Shown here: one piece after another, positions 1-11,134 of the stretch
Layout: each line of letters opens with the position of its first letter
How positions within the stretch are numbered: the first letter of the stretch is position 1
Source: Prinsepia uniflora
Lineage: Eukaryota > Streptophyta > Magnoliopsida > Rosales > Rosaceae
Direction: 5' to 3'
DNA length: 64,000 nucleotides
Assembly: GCA_032719365.1 (NCBI GenBank)
Contig: CM064871.1
Coordinates: 36,491,566 to 36,555,565, forward strand
Translations under genes and position numbers: made by a program
The notes under the pieces: generated by a model
What the model saw: the letters and a program-made list of their open reading frames with translations, nothing else
The model's database searches: none
Told to the model about the DNA's origin: nothing

Positions 1-749
1 TGGGTAATCTGTTTAATTGAGGGTATTTTGGTAATTTTCCTTGGTGGGATTTTTTGTTGTGTCTAAATAAGGTAAGGACAAGTGTCCTTATCCTTTTGAT
101 CTTTGTTCCACCGTCAATTTATGTTTGTGTGTCAGTAATATATGTGAAGTTGTATGTGTTGTGAGTGTTTTTGGTGCATAGGGTCGAGAGGGAGAAAACT
201 AGGATGACGGGGAAGAAAGTTAGGGAGAAGATGAGAGGAAGGGAGAGAACAAAGTGAGACCAAGGAGAAGAGAAGCTAGAAAATTTTGAGGGTTGATCAT
301 GTCATGAGAAGAGGAGAAATCGAAATGAAATCGTGAGGGGTTTTCGGGTTTGGAACTGGTGATCCAGTTTTCAGCCAAGAATCATGGAAACAAGGTTAGA
401 ATCATGGTCTTGGAGTCCTTACGACCGGAACTGGCTGATCAGCCATGAGTTTGTACCTTGGTATCGCATGGACAACATGGGTGGACCTTGGTCGTGAGTC
501 TTCAATTGGTCGAGCAGATTCTGAGGTACGTTTCATGGTTTTGATTCTATAGATTGATAGGTCATAATTGATGCATGTTTTATCCATGATTTAATACCCT
601 TTTACGTATGTTTTGTTAATATTTCATTCTATGAAATTGGAGAAATATTATATTTTGTGAGAAATGTGTAGATCAAATAGAACATGGAATTACGAGAATT
701 TGGGCGAAAGAATCACCTCAGTTATGAAGAAAAGAAAATGACATAGTAA

Positions 750-904
750 TTCGGTGGATACCCACCGAAATCACCCTCAAGGAGTCCTTGAGCATGCACT
801 GTAGCACATCCTTAGAATCGGTGCGCGCCTACCGAAATCCTGAATGCTTCCTCCGCGAGCGTGTGCTAAAGAGGTGGATCCCGATTCGGTGGACTTCCAC
901 CGAA
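750..904. repeat. Three hairpins sharing TCGGT/ACCGA arms
   Basis: At 750-769 and 885-904 there are perfect 8-bp inverted repeats, TTCGGTGG/CCACCGAA, around four-base loops (ATAC and ACTT). Between them, 818-835 has a shorter TCGGT/ACCGA version around CGCGCGCC-like sequence. The arms are the same in the two outer copies while the loops differ. Confidence 0.65.
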
Positions 905-1140
905 ACTGTTCAAGTAGCTTTAATTCCGGATTTCCTTCGATTTTTAGGTTATTTTCAAGTTCCTTCCAATTTATTCTCCATATTGTATAGGGATTTTAGT
1001 TCTATGTCCTTTTGTATTCTTATTTTTAATTCTTTTACTAGTAGGAAAGGTTTTAATTAGATTTCTTAATTAATTAGGAAGCCTTTTCCTTATAGAATTT
1101 AATTAAAAACTTCCATTTTTAAGAGGATTACTTATTCTCT

Positions 1141-1150
1141 TATAAATAGG
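1141..1150 (+). promoter_or_regulatory. TATA box of the LTR-like segment
   Basis: TATAAATAGG lies in AT-rich sequence about 1.0 kb upstream of the inferred LTR end. It is the usual form of a plant LTR core promoter at the U3/R border. A run of 13 G follows at 1,173-1,185. Confidence 0.45.
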
Positions 1151-2284
1151 GGCATTGGGGTTTATTTTAGGAGGGGGGGGGGGGGCAATTTACCTCTTGA
1201 AGGTCCTCAAAACTCTGTCAAAATACGTACTTCAATCCATGTTCTTAGTTTAGAGTTTTGTAATTTAATTCAAGCACCCTTTATAATTCAAGCATCTTCA
1301 AATTCAGCACATCTACCTTGAGGGAGTTTCCTTCATCTCTTTTATTGATTTTCCTTTTATTATTTCTTTCTTTATTTATATTTGTGCACTTTTTAATTAT
1401 GTCCTTTATTTATTCAATAATGTTTGAGTAGTGTAATTAGGGTTAGGGGTACTTGAAGCCCTAGCCATGTTAGTTCGTGTTTGATTTCTGGCTGTTAATT
1501 ATGATTGTTATGTATGCCTGAATTTGTTGGATTACTGCGCTTCATGAACTCAATTTATGCTTTTAATCTTAGCTACCTTATTTGTGTATAATTGTCGATG
1601 TAATTGCTTGACGGATCACCTCGATGTTTGTGTTCACCCTGCAATTTATGGCATCACGTTTAAAAGGGGGAATTTTATTCGTAATCTAAACTCATGACTT
1701 CCTAGGTCTGCACATCACTTTTCTAGGGACAGTGTAGTATCATTAAACATTCTTCATGTTTCATGCATTATCACGCACCATCAGTAATAGGTGTTTAAGG
1801 GCGGGCACATCACGCTTAAACATACAATCTAAGAGAAGATAATATGTGCGTGGTGAACCTTAGCCGGACCCCTACATGGGCACTTAATTCATATACATGC
1901 ATAGTAATCTAATCTAGGAAATCTAACGGAACTATAATTGGTAAAGGTGGATAGAAACCCTAGCACGACTTAGTTAGTTAATCTTAGTTAATTTACTTAC
2001 ATTCATTCAACGCGACAACCCCCTATATTTTCATTTTAATTACTCCACTTAAAGAAATTGAGTTAAACGGAATTGGATATCATTGAGCAAGTCTTTGTGG
2101 GATCGACCTTTGCATGCATTTATACTAACTACATGTCTTGTGCGCTTCCAAAGTTTATTACACGTACAGTTTTTGCCTAGCACATCTTTTGTGCTTGATA
2201 AAATCTCTATCATAGATCTTCTCTTGAGTTCATTTAGGGTAGAATCATCGACGAAGATTTGGAAAAGGACTAAAAATGAATGAA

Positions 2285-4010
2285 ATAAACTCGAGTCGGG
2301 TCACCGGGTCTGGCGACCAGGAAAACCAGCATAACGGGCGAAGAAGACGGGTGAATAGTGTTTTACTCTGCAAACGCGTGGCTCCCTGGTGCAGCCACTT
2401 TGGGCAGCATGTAAGGGCGCGTGGGTGAGATTCTCGAGATGTGATCAACACGGCTTTCAATGTTTTCGATGTTACGAATATTTTGGTGTAGGATTTGAGT
2501 CGATCGGACACCGTTTTATGGTTCGTTTTAAATACGTTTAAAAATCTCAAAAAATTATGAGATTAAAATAAAGTATATTTAGGATGGTTTGTGACCTTTC
2601 AATTTTCTTTATGACAGGTTTTGAAAGTTTTGAAAATTACGAGAATGCGTGAAAAGGTGAATTCGATGATTCAAAGGTGTGTGAGTGGACTTTCTTTCCC
2701 TAAACTATTATGCATGCATATTTATATGATTTAAATGTGTTTCTATGTGAATTTGATGATATTGAGTGATTGGGAATTTTATCGAATTTTCGATGATTTT
2801 AGGAATATCTTATTAATATTTTATTATGCTTTTTTCGAGGATTTCTGTAAATTCCATTTTGATTTCCGATTCGAATGTGACTTTGGGGATTTGGCATGGA
2901 ATATGATTTGAAAAACGATGATGGTTTGTCAGTGATTTGATATGATTTGGATGGTTTTTACGGAAGTTACTCGAGGGCTCATTTTACGAGGTTTTACTAG
3001 AATATATATATTCTGAACTTGGTGTTCATTATAAATTTGGGCTGACCAAGGTTGAACTATGAAAATAAAGGTGATTTTGATGTATTTATGATTTTCTTAT
3101 GATTTTTGTGGAAAATGCTTTTATACACGTTTTACGAGGCACATTATATAGTTTGTGTTTGGGCTTAGGCCCAATAAATTGATTATGGTTTGTTGTGTGT
3201 TAATGAGTTAGGAGATTGAGATGTGACATGTGTACATGTTGTTGGTATTGTTGGTATAAAGTTCTTATGATCAATGCGATCTCAACTTGAGTTGATTATG
3301 TATAATGATGATCGTTGATTGATTGGGCTCGGACATCGAGCCGGAGGCTCCGAATCCTGAGATTGGTACTATGTGAAGCTTATATTGTTGTGACGACTCA
3401 GACGTCGAGCAGGGCTCCAATTCCTTACTCTGTGTCACTCGAACGTCGAGCAAGGCTCCGGTTCCCGAATATGTTGTCTACCAGTAGTGCACTTCTGATA
3501 TGATGACTGATATGATGATTGATGTGGTGCATGTGGTGTTTGTTGTTGTGCTTGTGCATGGTTGTTGAGTGTTTGCTGTGAATTTGTGATGTGCATGCCA
3601 GTGGGGCAGTGGTTTAATGTTTGATATTGTGAGTGGGTGATGGATTGACTGTGAAATATATGGATTGATGTGACAATGGTTGTGGTTTGGTTATGTGGCT
3701 TTGATATGATAGATTCTTATATTAGTACGTGGTAGTATGTCGTGGTTAACGATTAATTTCTGGTCATTTGCTTAACGGATATTTTCACGTATTTCCAGAA
3801 TATAAAATGTGTTTCGTTTTAATCGAAGTGAAACAGTTTTGAAATGGTTTCTTTGTATGCATGCATGGTTTTGAAAATGGAGGGTAAATATCGGTTGTTT
3901 TCAAATGATGTTTTAAAATGTTCTTTTCGTCCACTCACACATTTTCTGGTTTTGTAACCCTCTAGGGCCGCTACATTGAGATCGAGACTCGAGAGGCGGT
4001 GACAGGCCCC
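2285..4010 (+). mobile_element. LTR fragment H1 of the TGTAACGACC superfamily
   Basis: This is non-coding. It contains the block also seen in the other LTRs: an ACACCGTTTTATGG-like stretch, CGTTTTAAATACGTTTAAAAATC at about 2,520, then TGTGAGTGGAC and ATGCATGCAT near 2,684-2,720. The inverted partner GTCCACTCAC is near 3,930. Stem-loop units lie at 3,326-3,470. Positions 2,385-3,130 are repeated with high similarity at 5,757-6,505 (H2). The ends are eroded and no TG/CA tips or TSD are clear. Confidence 0.5.
3326..3470 (+). repeat. Three stem-loop units in LTR H1
   Basis: At 3,326-3,342 GGCTCG/CGAGCC arms surround the five-base loop GACAT. Units near 3,400 and 3,439 keep related arms (CTC/GAG and CTCGA/TCGAG) around ACGT-containing loops. 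Each is followed by a GGCTCC-type tail. The array occupies the same place as the hairpin arrays of the other LTRs in the window. Confidence 0.55.
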
Positions 4011-5756
4011 TACCCGCAAAAATCATTGTACGCAATTATACCATGTTACATCTCATGTCTCATTTTACTGCCCAGGGTGTAACCTCCACCAGGTAACCAT
4101 CACTATTTAACAATTCAACCATGTGTTACTATGAACAACAAAACTATAAGTGAATTTATATTTTGTACCTCGTCCGTCAAATCTCAATAACCTAACATCA
4201 TATAGGATGAAGGATAACTCACCGATCATTACATTTCGGGTCACATAATCATAAATTGCATGACTAAAACAATCATTAACTTTCCAAATAACTGGGCCCG
4301 AAAAGCATATACCCCATGTCGACACGAATTGCTTAACCACATATAGTAGAAAAGCCAAAATCTACATGAATCGATCGCCCAACTAGTCCTTGATACTCGA
4401 GTACTAATCCACTTTGCAAATATCACTCAGAAACCATATTAAGTACTGTGCAAAATCACACTATGCACCACTCATAATAGTACTAACATGGCTTAAAAAT
4501 CAACACACTAGCTTCCAAACCAAGTTGAGCCAAGTCTCTATAAAAATACCAATTGTATCGAATACTAGTACTACACAAGTATCCCAAGCATCAAACATCT
4601 GGGGAAAAATTTAATTTCAAGTCTTGGGAAACATATCATCCCAAAATGGTAGTCACAAGTCACGAACTATTTTACACAAGTTTACAATCGCATACCGATC
4701 CTCGACTTACCTTCGAAATCAAAACATTAGTAACTGAAGTTAAATTTGAAGACAAGGTACCACACATAACTGTGTCCAAGTCGATATTAAACTCAAATGT
4801 CCAAACCACAAGTACACTGAAGCATTCGTATTCAATTCACACAAGACTTAAGCTTAACCAACTAAGATAATCAAAACTAGGCATGTAACCATATTTTGAG
4901 TTCATTCGAACTCCTTATTACTTAGGACTGTACTTGGAAATTTCACTTTCCATCTTCCTTCTAAACTATAATTCTCAATTCCAATCTCTTTCAAGTTGGG
5001 AACAAATATCGTATTTCGAGTATGAGTTCTAGGTCAAATTCCAAATCTAGAATACCACTAACTTTTCAAACATGAGGCATCATAAAAAATTATTCCTTAG
5101 TTAATACACAAGGTCTCTTAAAGGTGGTAGCACATTTATCTCCGCAATTCTAAACTCATAACCCAACGCCCTAAAACAAAGGTATACAAACCTCTCAAAA
5201 TTCCTTACACTACTTAACCATCTTTTCACATATCTCAATCCAGTACATTCAACAAGTTACCATTTAAACGCAAATGATTCATCATATGGGTACTCAAATA
5301 GTACCCAAAAAATTCTAGGGTAATGCCAACTCTATTCCACTAACCACCTGATAAAATCCAATTTATTGAGGATTTAACATAACACCCACTTCATATCAAA
5401 ATTTCCAAGAAATAAACAGTCTTATTCACAAGAATTGTGGATACTAATCAAATACTTCCGACTCTTGTAATCCAACCATCAGACTTACCAATACATCTAC
5501 AATTATCCTCAAAACTTTTTCACATTCTCGGAAGCTGTGCCACTAGTTCTAATAAGAAGCGAATCCCACATCCAATCAGGAGTCAAAAGCAACTTCCACG
5601 ACTAAATTCTTTACCTCCTCGCATAACACAATATCTATACACCAACTCTGTCAATAAAGACTAATTTACCAACAATGTTTTTTGTGAGTGTGATACTTCC
5701 TGCTCCTTCCGCAGACATCTATACACCAACTCTATCAATATAAACTTTCTCTTCAA
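4011..5756. other. Non-coding stretch between two H LTR fragments
   Basis: This AT-rich sequence lies between the direct copies H1 and H2. Open frames are short and match no protein I recognise. By position it could be the remnant of an internal region of a pol-less element. I see no PBS or polypurine tract that would prove this. Confidence 0.35.
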
Positions 5757-6505
5757 GGTACTAGCCACTTTGAGCGGCGTGTGGGTGAGATTACTGAGAT
5801 GTGATCAACACGGCTTTCAATGTTTTCGATGTTACGAACATTTTGGTGCAAGTTTTGTGTCAATAAGACACAGTTTTGGGTTATTTTTGGATGTCTGAAG
5901 GTTTAAAGGTCGTTTTAAATACGTTTAAAAATCCCAAAAAATTATTGGATTAAAATAGAGGATATTTAGGATGGTTTGTGATCTTTCAATGTAATTTATG
6001 ATAGGTTTTGAAATTTTCAGAAATTACGAAAATGTGTGCAAAGGTGAATTCGGCGATTCAGAGGTGTGCGAGTGGACTTTTCTTCTCTAAACTATTATGC
6101 ATGCATATTTATATGATTTAAATGTGTTTCTATGTGATTTTGATGATATTGAGTGATTGGGAATTTAATCAGTTTTTCGGTGATTTTAGAAATATTTTAT
6201 TATTCGTTTTTCGACGTTTTTATAAATTCCGTTTTGATTTCCGATTTGAATGTGACTTTTTGAATTTAGAATGGAATGAGATTTGAAAGACTATGATGTT
6301 GGTTTTCTAGTGATTTGATATGATTTGGATGGTTTTTCTGGAAGTTACTCGACGACTCAATTTACGATGTTTTCCTCGTGTATATGTTCTGAACCTTGGT
6401 TTTAATTATAGATTTCGGCATAACAAGGTTGAACTATGGAATAATGTGATTTTGATGTGTTTATGATTTTCTTATGATTTTTGTGGAAGGCGCTTTTATA
6501 CACGC
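5757..6505 (+). mobile_element. LTR fragment H2, direct copy of H1
   Basis: From GCGGCGTGTGGGTGAGATT to CTTTTATACACG this follows 2,385-3,130 closely. It includes the GATCAACACGGCTTTCAATG block, the TTTAAATACGTTTAAAAATC block, GTGCGAGTGGAC (6,063) and ATGCATGCAT (6,097). It stops abruptly at about 6,505, where unrelated sequence begins, so the downstream part of the LTR is missing. Confidence 0.5.
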
Positions 6506-6594
6506 GAAATCCCGAAGGAGCCTAGGGGCAGGTGGAGGGACAAGAGCACGATCTTGTGGGTTAGCCATGGCAGGAGGACTTGGTGGTGGGGTCC
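6505..6594 (-). pseudogene. Possible gag N-terminus remnant beside a minus-strand LTR
   Basis: On the minus strand an ATG at 6,569 opens about 22 codons reading MANPQDRALVPPPAPRLL and then RDF. This proline-rich start resembles the first residues of some plant gypsy Gag proteins. It breaks off at the H2 junction near 6,505. It lies directly inside the tip of the LTR at 6,595, but no tRNA-like PBS separates the two. It could equally be a chance frame in a rearranged junction. Confidence 0.25.
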
Positions 6595-8812
6595 TGTCAG
6601 GACCTGTCCCAAATATCACCTCGATACCCGGGACGAACCCTGCTCGCGTCTGACAATCACACTTAAAGTACCACAAGAACCTCAATATAATCATAAGAAT
6701 AACTATCAAACCAGGGAGTAAATATAATACAACTGTAGAACAGAGCATAGCGTTATACAAAACAGGCACAAAAGTCCTACTAGGCTAATCTCGCAACGGA
6801 AGAACTTCGTTAGCTCTATGCCTCGGTCCCTGCCTCAACGTTCACCCCAGCGCTATCACCACGACCTGGAGGGTAAATTAAAACCAAAAAGTGTGAGTGG
6901 ACTAAACGAAATAAAAGGTTTAAAACGCAAGTTAAGAATAAAACAGTTTAAGGAAAACAATATGATTTACCCTCCGTTTTAAAATATGCATGCCTAACAA
7001 GTATCAGAAAACCAGAATATAAAACAGTATGATAAGTATGCTAAGATCGTATCGTAAAACCAAATATCCAAATCCGATCAAACCTGCTGGGTCTATCCGA
7101 GTCTTTAAACTCAACCAGGCCTCCAATGTAATCCGAGTCTTTAAACTCAATAGGCCTATGGGGGTAATATCATAAATATCTGAGTCTTTAAACTCCCGAG
7201 TCTTTAAACTCAATCCGGACCCGTCCCCCGTCAATCAGAATCCGGGTCTTTAAACCCAATATCCAGATCCAGCAAATCCAATCCAAAACCGATTCTAACT
7301 CCATCTCCAAACCCGAATCCGAAATCACTAATCTGATGCCCTTCCAGCATCTAGAACTGTCATTTCGAACCCAAATCCGGAAATTCACTTTTCCGGAATT
7401 TAAAACCAAATTTCGTTTCTCGAAATCCGATTTTAAAACCAAAACCTTGATTAACAAAATCGTATCTCATAATCCCCTTATAACCATCAGAAAACAATTA
7501 TAGATGGAAAACACGGAAACTTAACATCAAAATCAGAAATCCAGTTTTTCCTCGAAAAACGTGCGAAAATCCAAAATGTCTCGAAAAACGTGTAAACATA
7601 TCAATCACGTATAATCATCATCAGAAAGCATAAAACATACTTAAAATCATAAACATAGATAAAAATAGCTAGGCATGCTCGTAAGAAAGAAAGAGTCCAC
7701 TCACTAATCAGAACGTGTCAATCGCGCTCCGTGCGCTCCTCGACCGTCTCAGGCGTCTCCCGTCCTGTCAATAGGGACCAAATAGGGTCACAAATACGTC
7801 AAATATGCTAACCCTAATTTCCCCAAATTTTTGGGAATTTATACGTAATTTCAACTTAAACCTTAAACCGTCCGAATCCTCGAACTATCCCGTAACATCG
7901 TCCGATTAACTCGAAAATTACACCAATAAATTCCTTAGAACATTTAGAACAAAAACCCTGTTGGAAGTTTGTTCAGAATCCTCCCCATGTGCCCCCACGC
8001 ACCGCCCAAAGTGTCTGCGCGTGGGCCTCACGCTCCTGCTACAGTGCATCGTCTACCTCGAGTTACCCGGTTCAACTGTGTTGAACCGGCGTGGCCGGTT
8101 CTCCTTCATTTTTCCACTATTTCCGTCCAATCTAATCCCAGAAGCTTCGTCCAGTTTCCTGCAACCAAACCCAGTCCTAAAACTTGGAAATCGAAGCCTA
8201 AAACCCCTCGTCTTCATCCCTGAAACAAACTGCCCGTTTGCCCTCTTTTGGCCTCCGGCCACCCAGGCCTTCCCCCGTCACGGCGACCATCCTAGACGAC
8301 TCCTAGGACCTCCCTGAAGCTCACATCACTCACCAAAACCCTCGACTCTAGCCCAAAGTCCACGACTTTTGAAAACAATCAAACGGGAAAAACAGGGGAA
8401 TGGGGTCTCACCTGCGATTCTTCCTCTGCCGTCTGCACCGCCGGGTACCACGGTGTCCAATGAGTCCTCTGCGGTCGTCCTAACTCCTCCTCAGCTTGGT
8501 TTGAACCAGAACACGGCACAACCACCACCTCTGTCCCATGGCCTCTCTGTTTTCTCTGAAAGCTCAGCCTCACCACCGCCGTGTTTCTAGCACGATCTCA
8601 CCCCCAAATTCCGATCACCAGCTTCCTTTCTTCTTTCTGTCACTCTCACAATTCACCAAACTCTCACCCACACACAGAATCGATCACACTCACCACCACC
8701 TCACCACTCTGTTTCCTGCTTCTCAAACCAATTTGCACGGTTCAAAATAACACATAATGTGGCCGTGTGTATTTTAGACCGTCCTAGAACCATCCAGCCA
8801 TCCCCACGTGTC
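6595..8812 (-). mobile_element. Minus-strand LTR, C-like subfamily, cut by the gap
   Basis: It begins TGTCAGGACCTGTCCC, the reverse complement of an LTR end. It then runs in the same order as the LTRs of element C: CTGCTCGCGTCTGAC, a GACCTGGAGGGTAAATT block, GTGTGAGTGGAC (6,891), the GAGTCTTTAAACTC array, GTCCACTCAC (7,704), and the GC-rich CACGCACCGCCC...CTGCGCGTGGG block (7,996). The 5' (U3) end lies in the N gap, so neither the TSD nor the total length can be read. Confidence 0.65.
7080..7262 (-). repeat. Tandem GAGT-CTTTAA-ACTC hairpin array
   Basis: There are four units of GAGTCTTTAAACTC and one GGGTCTTTAAACCC. Each has a 4-bp stem closing an inner TTTAAA, with variable spacers. The GAGT/ACTC to GGGT/ACCC change alters both arms together. 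The array lies between the GTGAGTGGAC and GTCCACTCAC motifs of this LTR, as in element C. Confidence 0.7.
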
Positions 8813-9312
8813 NNNNNNNNNNNNNNNNNNNNNNNNNNNNNNNNNNNNNNNNNNNNNNNNNNNNNNNNNNNNNNNNNNNNNNNNNNNNNNNNNNNNNNNN
8901 NNNNNNNNNNNNNNNNNNNNNNNNNNNNNNNNNNNNNNNNNNNNNNNNNNNNNNNNNNNNNNNNNNNNNNNNNNNNNNNNNNNNNNNNNNNNNNNNNNNN
9001 NNNNNNNNNNNNNNNNNNNNNNNNNNNNNNNNNNNNNNNNNNNNNNNNNNNNNNNNNNNNNNNNNNNNNNNNNNNNNNNNNNNNNNNNNNNNNNNNNNNN
9101 NNNNNNNNNNNNNNNNNNNNNNNNNNNNNNNNNNNNNNNNNNNNNNNNNNNNNNNNNNNNNNNNNNNNNNNNNNNNNNNNNNNNNNNNNNNNNNNNNNNN
9201 NNNNNNNNNNNNNNNNNNNNNNNNNNNNNNNNNNNNNNNNNNNNNNNNNNNNNNNNNNNNNNNNNNNNNNNNNNNNNNNNNNNNNNNNNNNNNNNNNNNN
9301 NNNNNNNNNNNN
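8813..9312. other. Assembly gap, 500 N
   Basis: Exactly 500 N, the customary placeholder for a gap of unknown size. On its left is a minus-strand LTR and on its right a plus-strand LTR, so the gap hides the two facing 5' ends. About 1.15 kb of the A LTR, judged from the copy at 50,802-51,955, should lie here. Confidence 0.95.
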
Positions 9313-9689
9313 CGAGTTGAAATACGTTTAAAAATCACAGAAAATTATGGGTCTTTAATGAGAGGTTATTGAAGTAGTTAGTAACCCTCTAGTATGATTT
9401 GGGTAGGTCCGGGGAGTTTCGGTGATGGTGATTGGCCGAGAGGCTTACGCCGCGCGTATTAACGCACAACTTGGACGGTCTGTGAGTAGACCTTGCTTTC
9501 TAAATTGTGATGCATGCATAACTGTTGTATATGTTTTAAATACATGGTTTGAGATGCCTTGAGTGCATATGGTTGTGGTGTTTTAGGATGTATGTAATTG
9601 TACGTATTTCGAGGTTTTTAGTTTTATACTGTGTATATACGTGCTGGTATTTCAATGATGATTTGATGAACTGGTTTTGGATTTGGAAA

Positions 9690-10170
9690 TGTGGAACCGG
9701 GCATAAGACCCATTTGAGTTGGAAACTATCGGACTTGAAGTCCAATTGATTGTGGTATCGGGCTTGAGGCCCAATTGAGTTATGATAACAGGCTTGACAC
9801 CCAATTGATTCATGATATCGGGCTTAAGACCCAATTGGTTTATGATATTGGGCTTGAGGCCCAATTGACTTATGATATCAAGTTTCAAGCCCAGTTGGTT
9901 TGTGGCATTGGGCTTGAGGCCTAGTTGATTTAGGGTAACGAGCTTGAGACCCAGTTGGTTTATAGTATCAGGCTTGAGGCCCAGTTGATTGTGGTATCAG
10001 GCTTGAAGCCCAATGATTTGTGATATCGAGCTTGAGTCCTAGTTGTGGTTTATGAAATGAGAATTTGGGTTTAATACCCTATTGAGATATGAATTTTGAC
10101 TGAGGCCTGTGAGATTTGGATTTGAATCGCATTCAAGGAATCCTGGATTATGATTCGGGCATGAGGCCCA
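9690..10170 (+). repeat. Tandem mini-hairpin array, A 5' LTR
   Basis: About fourteen units of roughly 31 bp carry GGGC-TTGAG-GCCC or variants. Examples are GGAC-TTGAA-GTCC near 9,732 and GGGC-ATGAG-GCCC near 10,157. Several units have decayed arms, as expected in an old copy. Spacers are AATTGATTTATGATATC-like. See the finding on hairpin arrays. Confidence 0.75.
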
Positions 10171-10587
10171 ATTGAACTATGATTTGAAAGAAAGTATGTG
10201 AATATTTATATACCCTCCTATATGTGCATATTAGTCTCCTCCAAACGTCGTTGATCCTGGAGTGTCACGATCCATGCCTGGGATAAGTGACTCCGAGAGG
10301 GAGCACTTGCCCAGGAGTGAGAGATATGATATAGTCTCGGACAGGGTCCGGAGACAGGTCCTCCCAGATGGTTGTGGGGCTGAGATCCCGTGTTTTATGA
10401 TTTCGGAGATTAGTTTTGGGCTGAGTTTCCATGCGATTTATTTTCTAGTTTGGGCTTAAGGCCCTAAGGATGATTTGAGGAAGGAAATGGTTTTTACTGT
10501 CTAATCGTTTTATTGAGTAATGATTTAATTAAAGTAAATGGTTTGATAACTGTCTTTAGGATGCATGCATGCTTTTACATGAAGGTT

Positions 10588-10592
10588 ATAAA
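10588..10592. repeat. Target-site duplication of B, left (ATAAA)
   Basis: ATAAA directly precedes TGTAACGACC and is repeated at 23,242-23,246 directly after the CA end of B. Removing B rejoins the A LTR as GGTTATAAATGTGATC. Confidence 0.9.
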
Positions 10593-11108
10593 TGTAACGA
10601 CCCGTCCCAAATTCCTAGATTTTATTAGTGACTAACCACGATTAGTGAGGTTAATCGGTGATTAGTTGGGCGAAATCGGACGAACGATGCAAAATGACTG
10701 TTTTACCCCTAGGCGTGGGTAAAACGTTGACCTTTCATTCAGGCGGTCAAATGGACTTTGACCAATGACCGTGACGTAGTTTGTGACGTCACGAGTTCAT
10801 AGACAGGTGGCATGTTCAATTCCGACGTTCGAGGAGGAAGTTATGACGTTCGGAAGTTTAGGGGCATTTTGGTAATTATGGTTAAAAGGGGAAAATGTTG
10901 ACTTTTTGACTGGGAAGTCCGATGGCTGAGGGCCAAGGACCGTTACGTAGATCGGGACGATACGAATCCGTAGACAGACGGCACGTTGAATTTGGACGTT
11001 CGACGACGAAATTACGGTTCAAGGAAGTTTCAAGGAACTATTGCACGTTTTACGAGACGAACCACTTTTGGATTCTAGTGGGCCCCAGATATTTAGATCC
11101 TGCCCAAT

Positions 11109-11134
11109 GGATGAGTGACACTTGTCACCCATCC
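11109..11134. repeat. 26-bp LTR palindrome (B 5' LTR)
   Basis: Arms GGATGAGTGACA and TGTCACCCATCC around CT, with one mismatch from a perfect 12-bp inverted repeat. It lies about 520 bp into the LTR. The same palindrome sits at about this depth in D and G, and nearer 345 bp in A. Confidence 0.85.

Larger units (their letters stand above)
1..2168 (+). mobile_element. Old Athila/Tat-like LTR fragment
   Basis: No protein is encoded. A TATA box (TATAAATAGG at 1,141) is followed by a GC-poor leader. The segment ends with a CTTTGTGGGATCGACC block near 2,095 and then CA/GTTTTTGCC at about 2,168. That block resembles the tail of Athila/Tat (Ty3-gypsy) LTRs, which normally end just before a TTTTTGGCGCC primer-binding site. 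Here that site is degenerate. The left end lies outside the window, so I cannot tell a solo LTR from a truncated element. The assignment rests on general layout, not on an alignment. Confidence 0.4.
9313..10592 (+). mobile_element. Element A, 5' LTR, first part
   Basis: This portion of A's 5' LTR lies right of the gap and matches about 51,956-53,291 of the second A LTR. Both contain TTTAATGAGAGGTTATT, AGTAACCCTCTAGTATGAT, GTGAGT(A/G)GACC, the tandem hairpin array and GTCTCGGACA. It is interrupted at 10,592 by element B and resumes at 23,247. The 5' and 3' copies differ by several indels (for example about 55 bp present at 9,399-9,451 but absent near 52,043), so A is the oldest layer of the nest. 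Confidence 0.75.

Noticed and set aside
6590..6604. Palindrome GGTCCTG-T-CAGGACC as a junction of two LTR tips (circle or tandem)
   Set aside because: Only one LTR can be followed, to the right. The left side lacks LTR sequence, so the palindrome is probably coincidental with the tip sequence.
7961..8317. 118-codon plus-strand frame as a host gene
   Set aside because: It lies inside the minus-strand LTR at 6,595-8,812, overlaps the GC-rich LTR block and has no recognisable domain.
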